A DNA stretch of 64,000 bases from Anaspis maculata (Eukaryota; Arthropoda; Insecta; Coleoptera; Scraptiidae), in the NCBI GenBank assembly GCA_949128115.1, contig OX421963.1, positions 32,471,979 through 32,535,978 on the forward strand. The letters are read 5' to 3'. The position numbers were made by a program, and so were the translations under genes. Every line of letters begins with the position of its first letter. Within the stretch, counting starts at the first letter, position 1. Positions 10,667-23,612 of this stretch are shown piece after piece. Below the pieces are notes generated by a model, which saw nothing but the letters and a program-made list of their open reading frames with translations, was not told the DNA's origin and did no database searches.

Positions 10667-13600
10667 CCCCTAAAAGCGCACGTCTCGCAGGTCTTTAGTA
10701 AAAACCAGGACTCATGTGAGACGTGGAAAATCGACGGAAAAGTAAGGATTTCAGAATAGTTTTCATGTTTTGGGTGTAAGTTGTGTCGAAAGCCCTCGTT
10801 TGATACAATATACGGAGGCTTCAACGGTTGAGCAGGCGACGAACCTTCCGAAATGGTGAATGCGCCACCGAAGTGATAAAACGCGGGGAAAACGTAGAAG
10901 ATTTTTCGAAATGGAGAATATGCATAAATATTTTCACGATATTCTGTAATGTTTTTGAGAATATTTTTTAAAGTCAACTCGTTATTTATAAATACCCACA
11001 GTTATTAATTAAGTTCAACCAGCGTCATTACCAATAGGTTGAGTGATCACAAATTTCCGATAAATTGTATAAGTACATCCTGGAGATTGGTTTGGTTGTC
11101 GACCCGAAATCATTTCAGATACGAAACAACAATAATAATATTTTTCATGAAGAACTAAGTGTCATACTAAAGCTTCGCGTCTTTTAATAATTACCAGGTT
11201 TTAAAAATACTTGGTAAAAATGTACCTTGTAAAATCGTATACTTATACTAATCAGATTCTTTTTTTATCAGCGCGTGTGACCCAAACTTCTTTACCCCAA
11301 ATAAATTGAACTGAAATCTTGGAACTTTTGGAGAAGATAAAAAATAAGGGTCACTTCAGGTCGCGATGTATAAGCATCTTATACTTTGTTACAACAGAAA
11401 ATAATTATGAAACGTCTTCTTACAAAAATTTAAAAAACTAAGTATAGGTAGAGGTATCTACTTGAGTAATTATATGATTCGGCTTAAGGAGTTTTGGAGA
11501 GAAACAAAAAAAAAGAAAGAAAAACTGGAAAGCCTTTTCCAGTAATCAAACGACAAGTAGATAGGTATAGGTGGTATTATATGCAATAACAGTACTAAGA
11601 TGGATGCCTTTTCAAATAGCTGAAATCTACATTCTTCTAGAAATATCGAATTTTGGAGACAGCTGGTATTAAATTCGTTAAGAACTGAATGAAAAACCGC
11701 GGTGAAAAAATGTACCGAAGTATGAGAAAAATAAGTTTCAATGAACTAATTAAATATACATAATTACCTTTCCTGAAAAAATACCCAAACGTGCACTGAT
11801 TAACAGAATAATTCTACACCATTCACAATTTCGAGCTCAAAATTAACGTAACACAACAACTTATTCAGTCAAAGTCGTGGGCTTTTGTATAATAATTGGT
11901 TTCCATGTACCGATAGCCTTTATGTTCCCATTTACTATACAAAGTGAAGATCAATTACTCCGCCTATTTATGATATCCCCCAAAAGCGTCACGGATACTG
12001 ATAAAAATCCCACGATGCATAATTTTTCACCAGGCATACATATTACGAGGCGCAACTGAAAAGTCCAAGATAGCCGCCATCGAAAATTGCCAAAAAATCG
12101 TCGGTCTCCCATCGTATAGCTTGTATCTAATCGGATTCACAGAATTCGTCTTAGGACGGCCCCCCCATTGTATTTTTACTTGGTTTTTGTGGACTTCGGT
12201 ACCAAATTTAGCTCACAAGAAGTATAAATAGAAACGGTCACCCTGATCTTTAACCCTTTATGTTTACATTACACGGTGATAGCGGTAATTGGTTGTGAGA
12301 ATCATAGTGATAAAACCAAGCGGGTGGGAAGATTATAAATAATTATTTGTTTATTTCTGTATGCGCCGAGCTGTCATTGGTAGAAAAACTGTGCTTTGAT
12401 TCAGGTTGTGTGCGATTAAATCCAAAGATTTGTGGACGGGGTACGGCCGACCTGTGTGTGCCTTTTTGTATGCGAACAAAGACTTGAGAAAAAGAGGGTC
12501 ACGCATTCCGTAAAAGATATGTCCGGTCAAATATTTAGGGACCCGCTATTATAGGTAGGTATAACAATCAAGGAGTTACATTACCTCTCCTCTACCTGAT
12601 TAAACTGTCGAGTCACTCTTTGCATAAATTATAGATTTTGCTTATCTAGAATTGACTCTATGAATTGGTATGTTTTCTAGAGAGCAACAGACAAAAAACA
12701 TATGAGTGATGATAACAATAATTGCGTAATTGTAGCCATTTGCTTTCAAATTAAAAATTCCAATTTTCAAGTTTATCATGTTGCTACCCGCGCTTTTAGT
12801 TAGGTAGCTACCGTAGCTACATTACATTAGATTGATCTGTAATATATAGCTACTTATAGTACCTACACTGGCTGCCATAGAAATCGAGTCATTTGTCCTA
12901 TGATGTATTGCGATTTCTGTGGCGGCCGGTGTGCACGCTAGTACCTACCCTCAAGGATCAAACTAGGAATTTCAGGCTGACCTCGCAATAAATATACTAC
13001 ATCATGCAAGATAAAACCATCCGGTGAAAAACAGGAACAGGAAGCTTGATTTCCGATTTATAGCAAAACAACATTATTGGCATTGTATAGAAACACTCTT
13101 CACTATACATTGTCATGTTAAGAAAAGTTTCCAAGTTTCCAGCTTCGTTTTCAACAGAAAAAAAAAGAGATAATGCTCCATATTGTAACTTACCCATGAA
13201 CGACAAGCGACAGGTGAAGCAAGACTAAATGCGATCTTGAAATTGATCATAAGAAAAGTATCAGTGACCATGTGACGTAAGAATAATGTAAAGAGATAAA
13301 AATTTTTTGCAAAGTCACATTTCAGTACTTACCCTGCACCTATCAATCTGACCTCTAAAAATCATCGACTGCTCAATAAAATAAAAATTGGGACTTGCCT
13401 CGTGCCCAGGAAACTTTCCAAATTTCTGCTATTTTTCTACCGTGGTAGTGAAAACATGTTTTTAAAATTAGCACCTGCGTAGATCCTTGTTCAAATAATA
13501 AACTCTTAATTAGAGCAGTTTCATATGACTATAGAAAGCATGTCTTGTTCAAAAGACCGAAAATTCAAGGATTACATCTCAATGAATAAGTAAAGTGACA

Positions 13601-14278
13601 CTGCTCCGCGAATTACCACCAAGTTGTTAATTTTTCCTGGAATAGGTGTCACGCTTTGAAGGAATTTAGCGTACCTAGTTAAAATATTTTAGCAAAATAT
13701 ACCGAATTCACTTTTCTATGAGACATTCATTTGCTGTCTAAGCGCAGGGGATTATTGCGGTGGATTTAGAATTATTGCGGTGGATTTAGGTTTATAGCGG
13801 AAGACTTTTATTCCATTACAACTGGCTTAGGTACAATAGTTCAAAGAGTGCCCAGAGATTGGCTCAAATACATCTTCATTCACATTATTTTTTGTTGTTC
13901 TGAACTTTACTCTGAGGTCTTTCTTAACGAGCTTGGCTCATTTTATGGTGAATCTTCATAATCAGACTCGGCATGAGACATACCTACCAATACCTCGACC
14001 AATACCAAACTTTCGGGTGGCTTTTCTGCTTTGAATTATCCTTCACAATGAGGAATGTTTGATAGCAGAGTAGCTTTGCGATTTTAGAAGTGAACCTCCC
14101 TCATAATGAGGCATGCGGATTGCGGATACTACCGGAGTTTCGCTGCTTTGATAGTTATTGACCTCCATAATGAGGCATTTGCTGATATTTGGGCAGCAGC
14201 TGATCCGGGGCAACGTCAATGTGATGTCAACCATAGAAGAATGTCAACTATACGCACCAGTTGTCAAAACTGAAAAAG
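10667..14278. other. Intergenic DNA with no recognised gene
   Basis: AT-rich. An unrecognised minus-strand open frame (10567-10977) overlaps the end of the preceding repeat copy. TTATTGCGGTGGATTTAG is repeated twice in tandem near 13750-13790. Nothing else is supportable. Confidence 0.5.
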
Positions 14279-14509
14279 ATGACAAGGTGTTGCGCAGTCT
14301 CCGGTTGTGCCAACAGAAGTTCCAGGCCGAAGAACAAGCGATTTTTCGGTTTCGAGTCAATCAGAGACAAGCGTGATCGTGTTTTGTTGTTATTGGACTG
14401 GATCAGACAAAGAGAATTACGGGTGAAAGCTTTGCGATGGGCGGATTTTACGCCGGAAAAACTAAGCAATAGCTCAATTTATTCTGATGATTCGATATCA
14501 AGTTGGTGA
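14279..14509 (+). pseudogene. THAP-domain relic (P-element or THAP9-like)
   Basis: A 76-residue open frame starts MTRCCAVSGCANRSSR, which fits the first zinc ligands of a THAP DNA-binding domain. A basic FFGFESIRDK segment, the core tryptophan in LLDWIRQREL and WADFTPEKL follow in the expected order. The final CSDHF motif is degraded to YSDDS, so zinc binding is probably lost. No transposase follows before the stop. Likely a dead DNA-transposon fragment; a degraded host gene is the alternative. Confidence 0.55.
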
Positions 14510-15002
14510 AACCCGCATACTACTGGGTGAATCTTGAATTCCGTGCATGTTGTGTGTTGTTGGGCTTGTCCACGTAAATCATCAAACCAATCCCAAATTA
14601 TGGACTGATCACGCTGGGGCTTCTGGCATAACCGCTTAACGCGTGCAGTGCCATAGTATATACTAAAAGGGCAATTAGGTCGTATCGTATAAGGGCGATA
14701 TAAATACTTCATTCAGTGTGGTCTTTTACAGCAGGTTGAGCTAACTGACTCCCATTACTGTCAACACGCAGAAGATGTTGGTTGATTGGAGTTCCATCTT
14801 GATTGAGATTTATAATCTAATTGATTGATCTCAATTTCCCACTCTTGTGAGTTTTGCGATGCTGTAGATACTTGCCCCTCCCGCGAAGCTATCAGTATCA
14901 ATACTATAGTACATGCTCACCGCAGTAATGAACCTGTGATAATTTATTTGCCTTGAATCACTTCTTTCACTTCGTCAAGTCCTTGGACATAACGACATAA
15001 CA
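14510..15002. other. Unassigned spacer between the THAP relic and the retrotransposon
   Basis: No open frame, repeat or RNA signal that I can support. Confidence 0.5.
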
Positions 15003-15863
15003 TTAATCTATATAAATGATCTCCCGGGCGGTGTGGATGGTGCTGAATTTATTTTTTTTGCGGATGATACAACTGTGATAAACCGTAGCAGCGATCTCTC
15101 TGTCGCTGATGATAGGAGTCGTTTGGCTCGGTCGGACGTCGAGGCCTGGTTCGCTGCCAACCACCTCTCTTTGAATGCCTTGAAGACACACACAATGTTT
15201 TTTGGACTGAGAGAACTTGAAGGGTTTCGGGATGTCGAGTCAGTTAGATTCCTGGGTGTTTTTTTTGATCCCAAGTTGAAGTGGGATGTGCATGTTCATA
15301 AGTTGTCGAGTAAGCTTGCAACAAATGTATTCGCGTTGCAAATGTTGTCGGACAGTGTCTCAAGGCCTACACTCCTGCAGGCCTACCATGCTCTGTGCCA
15401 TTCCGTGATGACTTATTCAATTTTATGTTGGGGTGGCGCGTCGGATTGGTACAGGGTTTTTGGCTTGCAGCGTAGAGCGGTCAGGATTATTTCTGGCTTG
15501 GGGTATAGGGACGACTGTAAAAGCGCGTTTATTGATAACAACATACTTACTTTTCCATGCGAGTATATATACAGCTGCCTGATGTATCTGAAGCAGAACG
15601 AAGATCTTTTCGTCACCCACGAGAATATTCATAATTATAAGACCAGAAATTGTGAAAATATATTGCCTCAGTTTTCTCGACTAGTTAAGGGCCAAAAAAA
15701 TCCGAAGCATATGGCCGCTAAATTTTTCAACGTGTTGCCTGCTTCAGTCAGAAATCTGCCAGTGAGGCTTTTTAGCCGTGTGATGAGACGGTTCCTCAGC
15801 GCAAGGGCCTTTTATTGCTGTGACGAATTTTTCCGCTTGAAACCGAGCGATTTTTTCTTGTAG
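15003..15863 (+). pseudogene. Non-LTR retrotransposon reverse transcriptase, 5'-truncated
   Basis: The frame opens abruptly inside the RT domain with LIYINDLPGGVDGAEF. The catalytic block FFADDTTVI follows, then thumb-region sequence such as FLGVFFDPKLKWDVHV, ending at a natural stop (15861-15863). N-terminal endonuclease, RT fingers and ORF1 are absent, which is typical of incomplete target-primed reverse transcription. The remaining frame has no internal stop, suggesting a recent insertion. Clade is probably Jockey/CR1-like by the look of the C-terminus, unproven. Confidence 0.9.
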
Positions 15864-16073
15864 ATATGTCTGATGAAGGTTGTCCAGACTGCTTGTTTGC
15901 TCTCGTTTTCATCGAGATGTGATAAATGTTAACTGATAATTTATGTTAAGATAATGTTAATGATTTATATTATCCCATCTGTGATAAAGTGTGTTTTTAA
16001 TTTTAATTTAAATGTTTACCTTATTGTTCTGCTTGACTCGTGTAGTGCGTTTATGCACAAGAACACTTAATAA

Positions 16074-16136
<63 letters not shown>
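16074..16136 (+). repeat. (ATCT)n microsatellite
   Basis: About 15 perfect tetranucleotide units, the 3' tail of the LINE. Confidence 0.95.
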
Positions 16137-16609
16137 ATATACTTACGGATATTTTGCTGTGACGATTAGTCTAGGACGCGACTGCACAGGGCAATAATTT
16201 CTTTATGAAGCGATGAAGGATGAAGTATTTCTGTTTTGTAAGGCTAAAATTACTATTCCTATAGTAGGGCTGACAGGTAGGTAAATCCGATTGCAGCATG
16301 GTACCAATGCAGGATGTGTTTCCAATTGCAGGATTTGTGACAAAGGATGAGATCCCTGTTCGAAGGTCAGGTTACTCTCACGTTCTTACCTATTTTACAA
16401 CTGATTTTCGGAATAACGATAGTGAAACCAGAAGTACTTAGTTGCTCACATCAACCAGTGACAAGACGGGTCCTCCAGTTTTTGTGAGACACAATAACGT
16501 GGTGACAACAAACAGGGCAGAGTTATGGGGTGACTTGCTGGAAAGTGTATCAAATCAATTTAAATAAATGTATGCAGTTCATGCAATTTATGTAGTCTTG
16601 TCTGTTTTC

Positions 16610-17660
16610 GGGTATAATACCATGAGTGCAATGAGAATTATCTGGTTCATTTTCATTGCAAGAGTGGTATTCGAAAGAATATTTCCCGAATCATTCTACA
16701 AATTATTCACATATTATTTCACACGACAATAAAATTGATGATACATGGATAGCCACCTAACTGTACTGAGCCGCAGAACAGAAAAGAGAACCAGAGGCTG
16801 ACGTAAAAAGTGTGAAATCATTATGACTGCGCAATCCCAAATCGTTTCAATTTCTTGCACATTCCTCTGGGTCCTTGAGTACTCGCTTGAGCATGAGCAT
16901 CCCCATACAGTGTCCAGAGTCCAACGCTAACACTGGGCACGCATCATGTTTGTTTGACAGTAGGTGTTTAAACAATGACATATCGATTGAATTATCGATA
17001 TGGTCTTTCGGATTATCGCTTATTAATCCTCAAAATTTGTGTTCGAATTATCTCGTTTTTGACGTATGAGTGAAATATTCGGGTATAATACCACGAGTGC
17101 AATGAAAATTACCGATAATTCTGAAAAATTCGTGTTGCCAGGGGGAGGGCTCTTCTTTCGAACAACAGAAGAAAACAAACGAATGCGGTTTTCTTATGGC
17201 AACACGCATTTTCAGAATTATCTGGTTCATTTTCATTGCAAGAGTGGTATTCGGAAGAATATTTCCCGAATCATTCTACAAATTATTCACATAATATTTC
17301 ACACGACAATAAAATTGATGATACATGGATAGCCACCTAACTGTACTGAGCCGCAGAACAGAAAAGAGAACCAGAGGCTGACGTAAAAAGTGTGAAATCA
17401 TTATGACTGCGCAATCCCAAATCGTTTTAATTTCTTGCACATTCCTCTGGGTCCTTGAGTACTCGCTTGAGCATGAGCATCCCCATACAGTGTCCAGAGT
17501 CCAACGCTAACACTGGGCACGCATCATGTTTGTTTGACAGTAGGTGTTTGAACAATGACATATCGATTGAATTATCGATATGGTCTTTCGGATTATCGCT
17601 TATTAATCCTCAAAATTTGTGTCCGAATTATCGCGTTTTTGACGTATGAGTGAAATATTC
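16610..17660. repeat. 471-bp tandem duplication, second copy carrying a 109-bp insertion
   Basis: Copy 1 is 16610-17080 and copy 2 is 17081-17660. Both begin GGGTATAATACCA and end in GACGTATGAGTGAAATATTC, and differ at only a few positions. Copy 2 is longer because of the insert at 17109-17217. The unit contains a short open frame present in both copies that looks non-coding. Confidence 0.9.
17109..17217. mobile_element. Small inverted-repeat insertion within the second duplicate
   Basis: Bounded by GATAATTCTGAAAAATTCGT and the reverse complement of ACGCATTTTCAGAATTATC, with GTGTTGCCA / TGGCAACAC continuing inward. The corresponding place in copy 1 reads GAGAATTATCTGG without the insert, so the empty site is available for comparison. 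Confidence 0.7.
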
Positions 17661-18205
17661 ATTGAAATTGGCTGTATTTGAGAAAAAATTGTCAAGCTCT
17701 ATACTTCTAGATCTAGGTAGATTTATATGGGCGTAGATCGGAATATAAGTACTTTTTTCTTTTCGTTTTGAAAAAAATTAAAAACGCAGTGAATGAATAG
17801 AATCATCTTTTTTCTTCCCGAATTGACCTCAACGATAAATTTTTGTTGGAACATGAAGCTATCAAGCACGAAGACGTGAGCCCATTTTATAGCAATCGGC
17901 TGGCGTCCTTCAATGACTTTTACTGTTTATTTTTTCAGATTTCAACGTTTTATTTTTGATATTTATTTACTGATAAGGATCTCGCTTTATCAATAAAATG
18001 CGAAAAAGGCACTGTCTCATAATAATTGGCGTCTTCGCTCTAGGTGAAAAACTGATCTCAAATCAATTTTTTTAGATACATATTTATAAGCAAGGTGTGT
18101 TTTACGATACCCATATACCCACACCCAGAAATAGCTCATTGTTTTTCGTTAATGACAGGTTTTTGATTACCACACATTTGAGATTATCATGCATAATTTA
18201 TTAAT

Positions 18206-18318
18206 AGCCAGTTACACCAAAGTCTTATGAGCGAATTAACTTTATCGCGCTCATGTAACTAAGCAACTGGCCATGCTATTGGCAGTTTACTGTGGTAAAC
18301 TTTGGTGGAGAACTGGCT
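18206..18318. mobile_element. Small MITE with AGCCAGTT ends
   Basis: AGCCAGTTACACCAAAGT at the left is mirrored by AACTTTGGTGGAGAACTGGCT at the right, about 113 bp. No coding content. Confidence 0.55.
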
Positions 18319-18427
18319 GCATGTGATGATTTTGATTTCCGTAAATTTACCGCCTGGATTGTCGAGTTTCTTGATGCCAAGGATATCTCGCCAGTCGAAA
18401 ACGACTTCGTCTCGGGATTTTAGTCAG

Positions 18428-18710
18428 ATAATATCGGGTCTATTTTTCGGGTGATTGATAGTTTGTTTGAGGAATTTTAAACATTTAACTCGAATAAAAC
18501 ACAAAGCGTGAGTCAAATTTTGCTGGTTATCGCCCAAATAGACTACTAGTAGAAATTGTAGTTTCAATGTACCTATCATTGTATAGTGCTATTACCTAGT
18601 GTGCTTTTTTCACTTGCTACTATGCAATAGTCGATAACTTAAACTGAGTCACGTCACGTGGGTCTTATTCGGTTGTTCTGATTGTCTTAATTGGGTATAT
18701 GGGCGATAAT
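18428..18710 (-). repeat. Inverted, diverged copy of the 484-bp repeat
   Basis: Reverse-complement matches to the 9.7-10.2 kb unit include TAATATCGGGTCTA, GTGATTGATAGTTTGT and CACGTGGGTCTTATTCGG. It ends with TTGGGTATATGGGCGATAAT, matching the leftward extension of copy 1. The interior differs. Confidence 0.7.
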
Positions 18711-18726
18711 CAAAACTAGATACATA

Positions 18727-18840
18727 GGTACCATTGCGGCCATTGTAAAGTGGACATCAGTTGACATTTTGAGATTGTGGCCTGAATGTCGCGTGACAGA
18801 AATCTAATTCGTTTACAACGTTGTCAACTTTGCAATTGTG
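18727..18840. mobile_element. Second copy of the GGTACC-TTGCGG MITE
   Basis: Shares GGTACCATTGCGG, AAAGTGGAC, CAGTTGACA, TGGCCTGAA and GTCGCGTGACAG with 8852-8979. Its right terminal repeat is degraded. Confidence 0.6.
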
Positions 18841-21390
18841 AGAAAAACATTTCGGACATCTTTTTTTTGACATTTCAAAAAAGGTCAGAGGTAAAGTTGT
18901 TTTTTGCTGATTGAAAAACCGCTAACATCGCATTCTACGCCTGGAATAGCAGCGGCAACGCTGTTGAGTACGGAAGTTGGTGAAATCTGAGATAATTCAG
19001 TTGACAGTTGAGACTAGGTACAGATGGCGCCAAGCGATTTACAATTACTTACACTATCATGTCATGGTGTTTCGCTGAGAAAAGGGTGATTTCTACCTAG
19101 AACATCCCTTTATACGTTTCGTAATGGTTGACGATTTTTGACGCAAGTAGTGTCACGTCAACTGCCATTCCGGGTTTGATAGGTTGCCATGGCAACGGCA
19201 CCCTGAGCTACACCAGCCGCCAGCGATTGAAACGACATTTTGACGCATGACCTGATGCCATCAACAGAGATTTTGATTTTCAACAGAAAGCAACAGTGTT
19301 TTTTTTATTGAAGTACAAACTGTAGTCTCGCTTTATTTTGATTATTACCTGATTAATTAATTTAGGTACAACGATCTCCAAAAAATTATGTTCGCAACAG
19401 TGCCTACCTACTTAACTTACTGCTTAAGCCCTAAGCTACAATTTTGCCTGTCAGCTATTTAAATAAAATCAACTCTTCTTGACGTCACTACAAAGCAATG
19501 GAAGACTTTTTCTAGTCATTTATATTTACATATCTATGTAAGTAAGTATTCTCAATAAAAAATATATATAGGAGACGGCCCTGAATATTCTGTGAATAGT
19601 TGAATACATACACACTCGCAGCCAATTTTTTTATATAATTTCACAGAGTGGAATGTCAGCGCTAGCGAAATCGGAACTGTGGGATCCTGCTTCAAGTTCA
19701 TTCCGGTTTATTTTTAAAACCGCTGCACTCTGATCGACAAGCTAGACCAGACGATAGACGGCGGCCCCCTTCAAATTAATTTAAATTTGATTCACACAGA
19801 AAGGTCAACAAATGCCGCCGTAAGGGAATCGGCCGATGGTCCGAAAGTGAAGGTGCTTTTGATTGAAAGGCTTCCTGGGGATAACGAGGCGAGCAGGATT
19901 CAGAAGCACAATAACTGACGGCGTGGAACGCGATATCTTTGGGCAATTCGAGCCAATAAAAATTAAGGGACACAGGATATGCCATTGTTAGTTTAAATTC
20001 CAGTAAATGTGATAATTGCACATTTCCAAAGCACCACACAAATGGACAAGGCTGAGAGAGGAAACGCCGCAGCGACGTTGTTGCACAAACGATGATAATT
20101 TATACCGCGGGTGGAATGGCCATTAAATGCAATTATGTTGGATAGATTATGCAGTTTTTAGTCATCTCTGTGTGTTTGTGTAGAAAATATTGATTAGGAA
20201 CGAGCCTTGACACGGAATCAGGGACATAAATTATGATATTATAAAGACGGGGGTACGTAATGGCGCCCTGCGGAACGCCAGAAAAGGTCACCGTGCGGCG
20301 GCGGTCGTAATTTTTCGTTACCATATGCGATACGATAATCAGCACATAGTAAACACGTGTTTCCGGTTTACTACGCTTCAGTTATTACTTCGACTTTTCT
20401 TAATAGTGTGTGATGTCAGATTTTTTTCTTTTCAACCTAAACGAATTCGGTACAATAAGAGCTGTATTGATTTTTGTATATACAAACTCGCACCTCGAGA
20501 AATCGATCAATATTTAAGGAAGAAGGTCAGCGTCGGCTTTAATAAATCAAATATGTCAGAAACATGAGTTTAATTGCATTATCACCCACAGTAGGTAGTC
20601 GGATAAGAAAGGTGTTTTAAAAATAAATCATCAAATGCGAAGGGATGCGTTGCGTTGATAAAATATTTTTGGCACCCTGATTCGTGTTATAATTTAGGTT
20701 AAGGTCAATAAAACAAGTATAAAGTACTTTCAGGAATTTTATACGTGCATTTTATCTGTATACCTGTGTGAGTCAATCTATTTCGCTAATCTTTCGTATG
20801 AATCTAGGATGGTGTATAAGTAAATAAGTATTGCCTATTCACTTCTTAAAAATTGCATCAGCCTTTTATGGGAGTGAGGCTGATGTAGGTGAACGATTGC
20901 TTAATGTATTCAAGAGCGTCTGGCTTCCATTAGGATAAAGCGTCCGGGCCATGCCTAATCTGAAGCAGAAGATGATGCAATAGCCGACCCATCTAATCTC
21001 ATCTTCTCTATAACAAGAGCTTTCATTGTTATTGAATTATCGTATCAAGTAATTACATTGGCGCATATATTACTGATTTATTTACCGAGGCGCGGGTCAA
21101 TACTCGTTGTCGTTACCTACCTGAATGTAAATTGGAATTTTATTTTTTAAAGCTCTTTGAAATTTGGGATGATGCAAGTTTCAACATCAAATGACCTTAG
21201 AAGAGTTCGTTTACATTGTATTCCTGGTAAAAAAGTGAAATCCAACTCGTCATTGTCCGGCGATACTACCGAAAACAGCAAAAACACGTCGTAATTATTA
21301 TTTTAGAAGTGATAATGAGGTTCAGAAAACTGTAAAAAAGCTGAGTCTAAAAAAAGTGTAATTGAGGCGTTATTGTCAGAAAGTACCAAT
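18841..21390. other. Intergenic DNA with no recognised gene
   Basis: No protein-like frame or clear repeat was seen. The open frames around 19776-20567 do not resemble known proteins and overlap each other on both strands. Confidence 0.5.
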
Positions 21391-22674
21391 AGTCCAGGAG
21401 CTTATGTAATCCCGTGGGATTTTGAATGAAAGAGCATAGCGACTATATGGAATAAACTCCTTAGATGGCCAGCAATCACACCTCACCAGGTGTTTTGCTT
21501 GAATTTGTTGCAGGAAATTTATACAGGGTGGAACAGAAAGAATTAATAAAAATTCGTAGCTCCAAACTGGGAAAAGATGGAAAGCTTTAACTGCATACGT
21601 GATTTGATTCGGTTGTTGTGTTGATTTCTGCCGAATTTGGTCCCAATCCATCAGATGAATTTTAAAGAATTAAATAACAAAGCTTTGAACTTTGACATTT
21701 TTTAATATTTGACAGATGCCATGCGGAGCAATACTTTCAACAATTTTGAATACAGTTTTTCAAGGGCTTCCAAAAGACATATTGCGAGTCAAGTTTCGTG
21801 ACATATGCTTTCTGTCATTTTTGGTAGTGTCATTTCCGTTAAGACAGATGACAACCAAAATGTAACAAGACTCATTCGATGGCAAAATCATGTCCGCATA
21901 CCAAATTTCAAGTCGATCAAATTAACGTTGCGGCTGTTATCGTGGAAGATTACAGACACAGACACACACAGCTTTGTAATCTTATCTCAAAAACTTTGCC
22001 ATTTAATTATTCAATATCTATCCAATGGATTGGAGCCAAATTTGGTAGGAAGCAACAAAACAAATGAATCAAACCAAGCCCGCAGTTGCGGCTTTTCACC
22101 AATTCTCCAGTTGGACGTTACGGGTTTTTAAATTTTCTCCTGGCCGTTAGCACCGGAGACGGCCGCTCATTTGGATTTTGACCAGGACGACCCGTGTTTG
22201 ATGCAGGACTCAACTCATCTGTCCTTTTCTGGTGGGGGATTGACTTATTTTCAAAAAATTTCAATTGATATCGGAAGTAAATTGCATTGGGCGTCGTGTA
22301 GGTCCATTTTCAAATCCGACACGGTTTTGGTTTTCCGACGATGATTTTTTCAAAATAATAAATTTAATTTTCAAGTTTTCTTGTTTTTCACTCTATTTAC
22401 CATGAATGTCAATTTTTCAAGCAAAACCTTCAAAAGCATCATAAGTTGGGCATCTACTGATGATTTGTACCGCTCCACCTTTTATAGTTTACGGAATATA
22501 TTTTTTTCTTTTTTTCTCCTGTTTCACCCTGTATAAATCCCCTGCAAGAAATTCAAGCAAAACACCCGGTGAGGTGTGATTGCTGCCCATTCAAGCAATG
22601 TATTCCACATGGTCGCTATGCTCTTTCATTCAAAATCCCACGGAATGGTTTTTATTTACATATGCTCCTGGACT
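21391..22674. mobile_element. Inverted-repeat element with a CAGGGTG element in its loop
   Basis: Outer arms 21391-21535 and 22522-22674 pair through AGTCCAGGAGCTTATGT / ATATGCTCCTGGACT and TGAATGAAAGAGCATAGCGA / TCGCTATGCTCTTTCATTCA. The inner part (about 21522-22538) starts TATACAGGGTGGAACAG and ends CACCCTGTATA. Nested insertion is the simplest reading. No transposase frame. Confidence 0.7.
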
Positions 22675-22895
22675 ACAAGGTTGATAGAGAATTATTATCA
22701 GTGAGGCGCCAGAATATTTGTATACAGGGTGTTTGCTAACTTGGGGTAGAAAATTGAACCGCAGTTAGTTACGAAAATGCTTGAAAAATATCAGAAGAAT
22801 GTTGAAAAAATTTAGGGTTTTAATAATTGAAAATATGGAGGGTCAAAAGGTGGTCCTTCGATCCCCTTTATTTTCGTTATTTTGAAAGATTTTAG

Positions 22896-23064
22896 TATAG
22901 ACAATACAAATAAAGAAGACCATAATGTTATCACCACCGTCGTCACGGATATTGAGGCATCAAAAATCAGCCAACCTTTTTTTGAATGATGGACTCGCCT
23001 GGTTCCTACGCAACCGTAAAAATCCGTGACGACCTATGGTCTTTTCAATTTGTATTGTCTATAC
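22896..23064. mobile_element. MITE with TATAGACAATACAAA ends
   Basis: TATAGACAATACAAATAAAG at the left pairs with CAATTTGTATTGTCTATA at the right, and GTCACGGAT / ATCCGTGAC inside. Lies within the larger CAGGGTG element. Confidence 0.75.
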
Positions 23065-23140
23065 ATAAACTCTTTTTAAGAGACCAAGAAGCAAGCAATG
23101 TTTTTGAACCTTTAAATGTGTTTTGTGATTTTATTTACAA

Positions 23141-23312
23141 CACAGGGTGAGTCGTTAATCCTAAAAATCCATTTTTCTTCAAGAATGCATACAGAAAATT
23201 TCATATGAAAACTATTTGTGTTATTTGTTGCTCTACATCAGTTCCTCTGGAACCTTTCACGGGCATTTTCGAGGAAAAATAGATTCTTACGATTTATGAC
23301 TCACCCTGTACA
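23141..23312. mobile_element. Short CAGGGTG MITE nested in a larger one
   Basis: ACACAGGGTGAGTCGTTAAT at the left and ATTTATGACTCACCCTGTACA at the right, about 170 bp, with further pairing near each end. Confidence 0.7.
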
Positions 23313-23612
23313 CTAAACCAAAATTACAAGGCACATTCAAATGTTCAAAAAATTTGCTTTTTGGGCTGATGGAAAGAGTTTCCTAAAATCTTCCATTAAA
23401 CGAAAATAGGAGGGATCGAAGGACCACCTTTTGACCCCCCATATTTCCAAAAAAAAAAAAAAACATAATTGTTTTTTAACATTTTTCTGGCACTTTTGGA
23501 GCATTTCTCTAACTGCGGTTCAATTTTCTACGCCAGGTTTGCAAACACCCTGTACATATTTGAATTAAATTTTTTGCTTGAAGAAAGTTTAGTTCTCAAA
23601 CGATTTTTGCTA

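Larger units (their letters stand above)
15003..16136 (+). mobile_element. 5'-truncated LINE with TCTA microsatellite tail
   Basis: Comprises the truncated RT gene, about 210 bp of 3' UTR and a terminal (TCTA)n run beginning right after CACTTAATAAATCTATC. A simple-repeat tail in place of poly(A) is known for some non-LTR clades. The left junction near 15002 is the truncation point. Confidence 0.8.
22723..23554. mobile_element. CAGGGTG element carrying two younger insertions
   Basis: Ends ATACAGGGTGTTTGCTAAC and GTTTGCAAACACCCTGTAC, followed inward by TAGAAAATTGAACCGCAGTTAG and its complement. The GGTGGTCCTTCGATCCC / GGGATCGAAGGACCACC pair lies deeper. The inverted symmetry is broken by inserts at 22896-23064 and 23141-23312. 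Confidence 0.8.

Noticed and set aside
10567..10977. 136-codon minus-strand frame
   Set aside because: No ATG at its start, about a quarter lies inside the tandem repeat copy, and the sequence resembles no family I know. Could be a transposon relic but cannot be supported.
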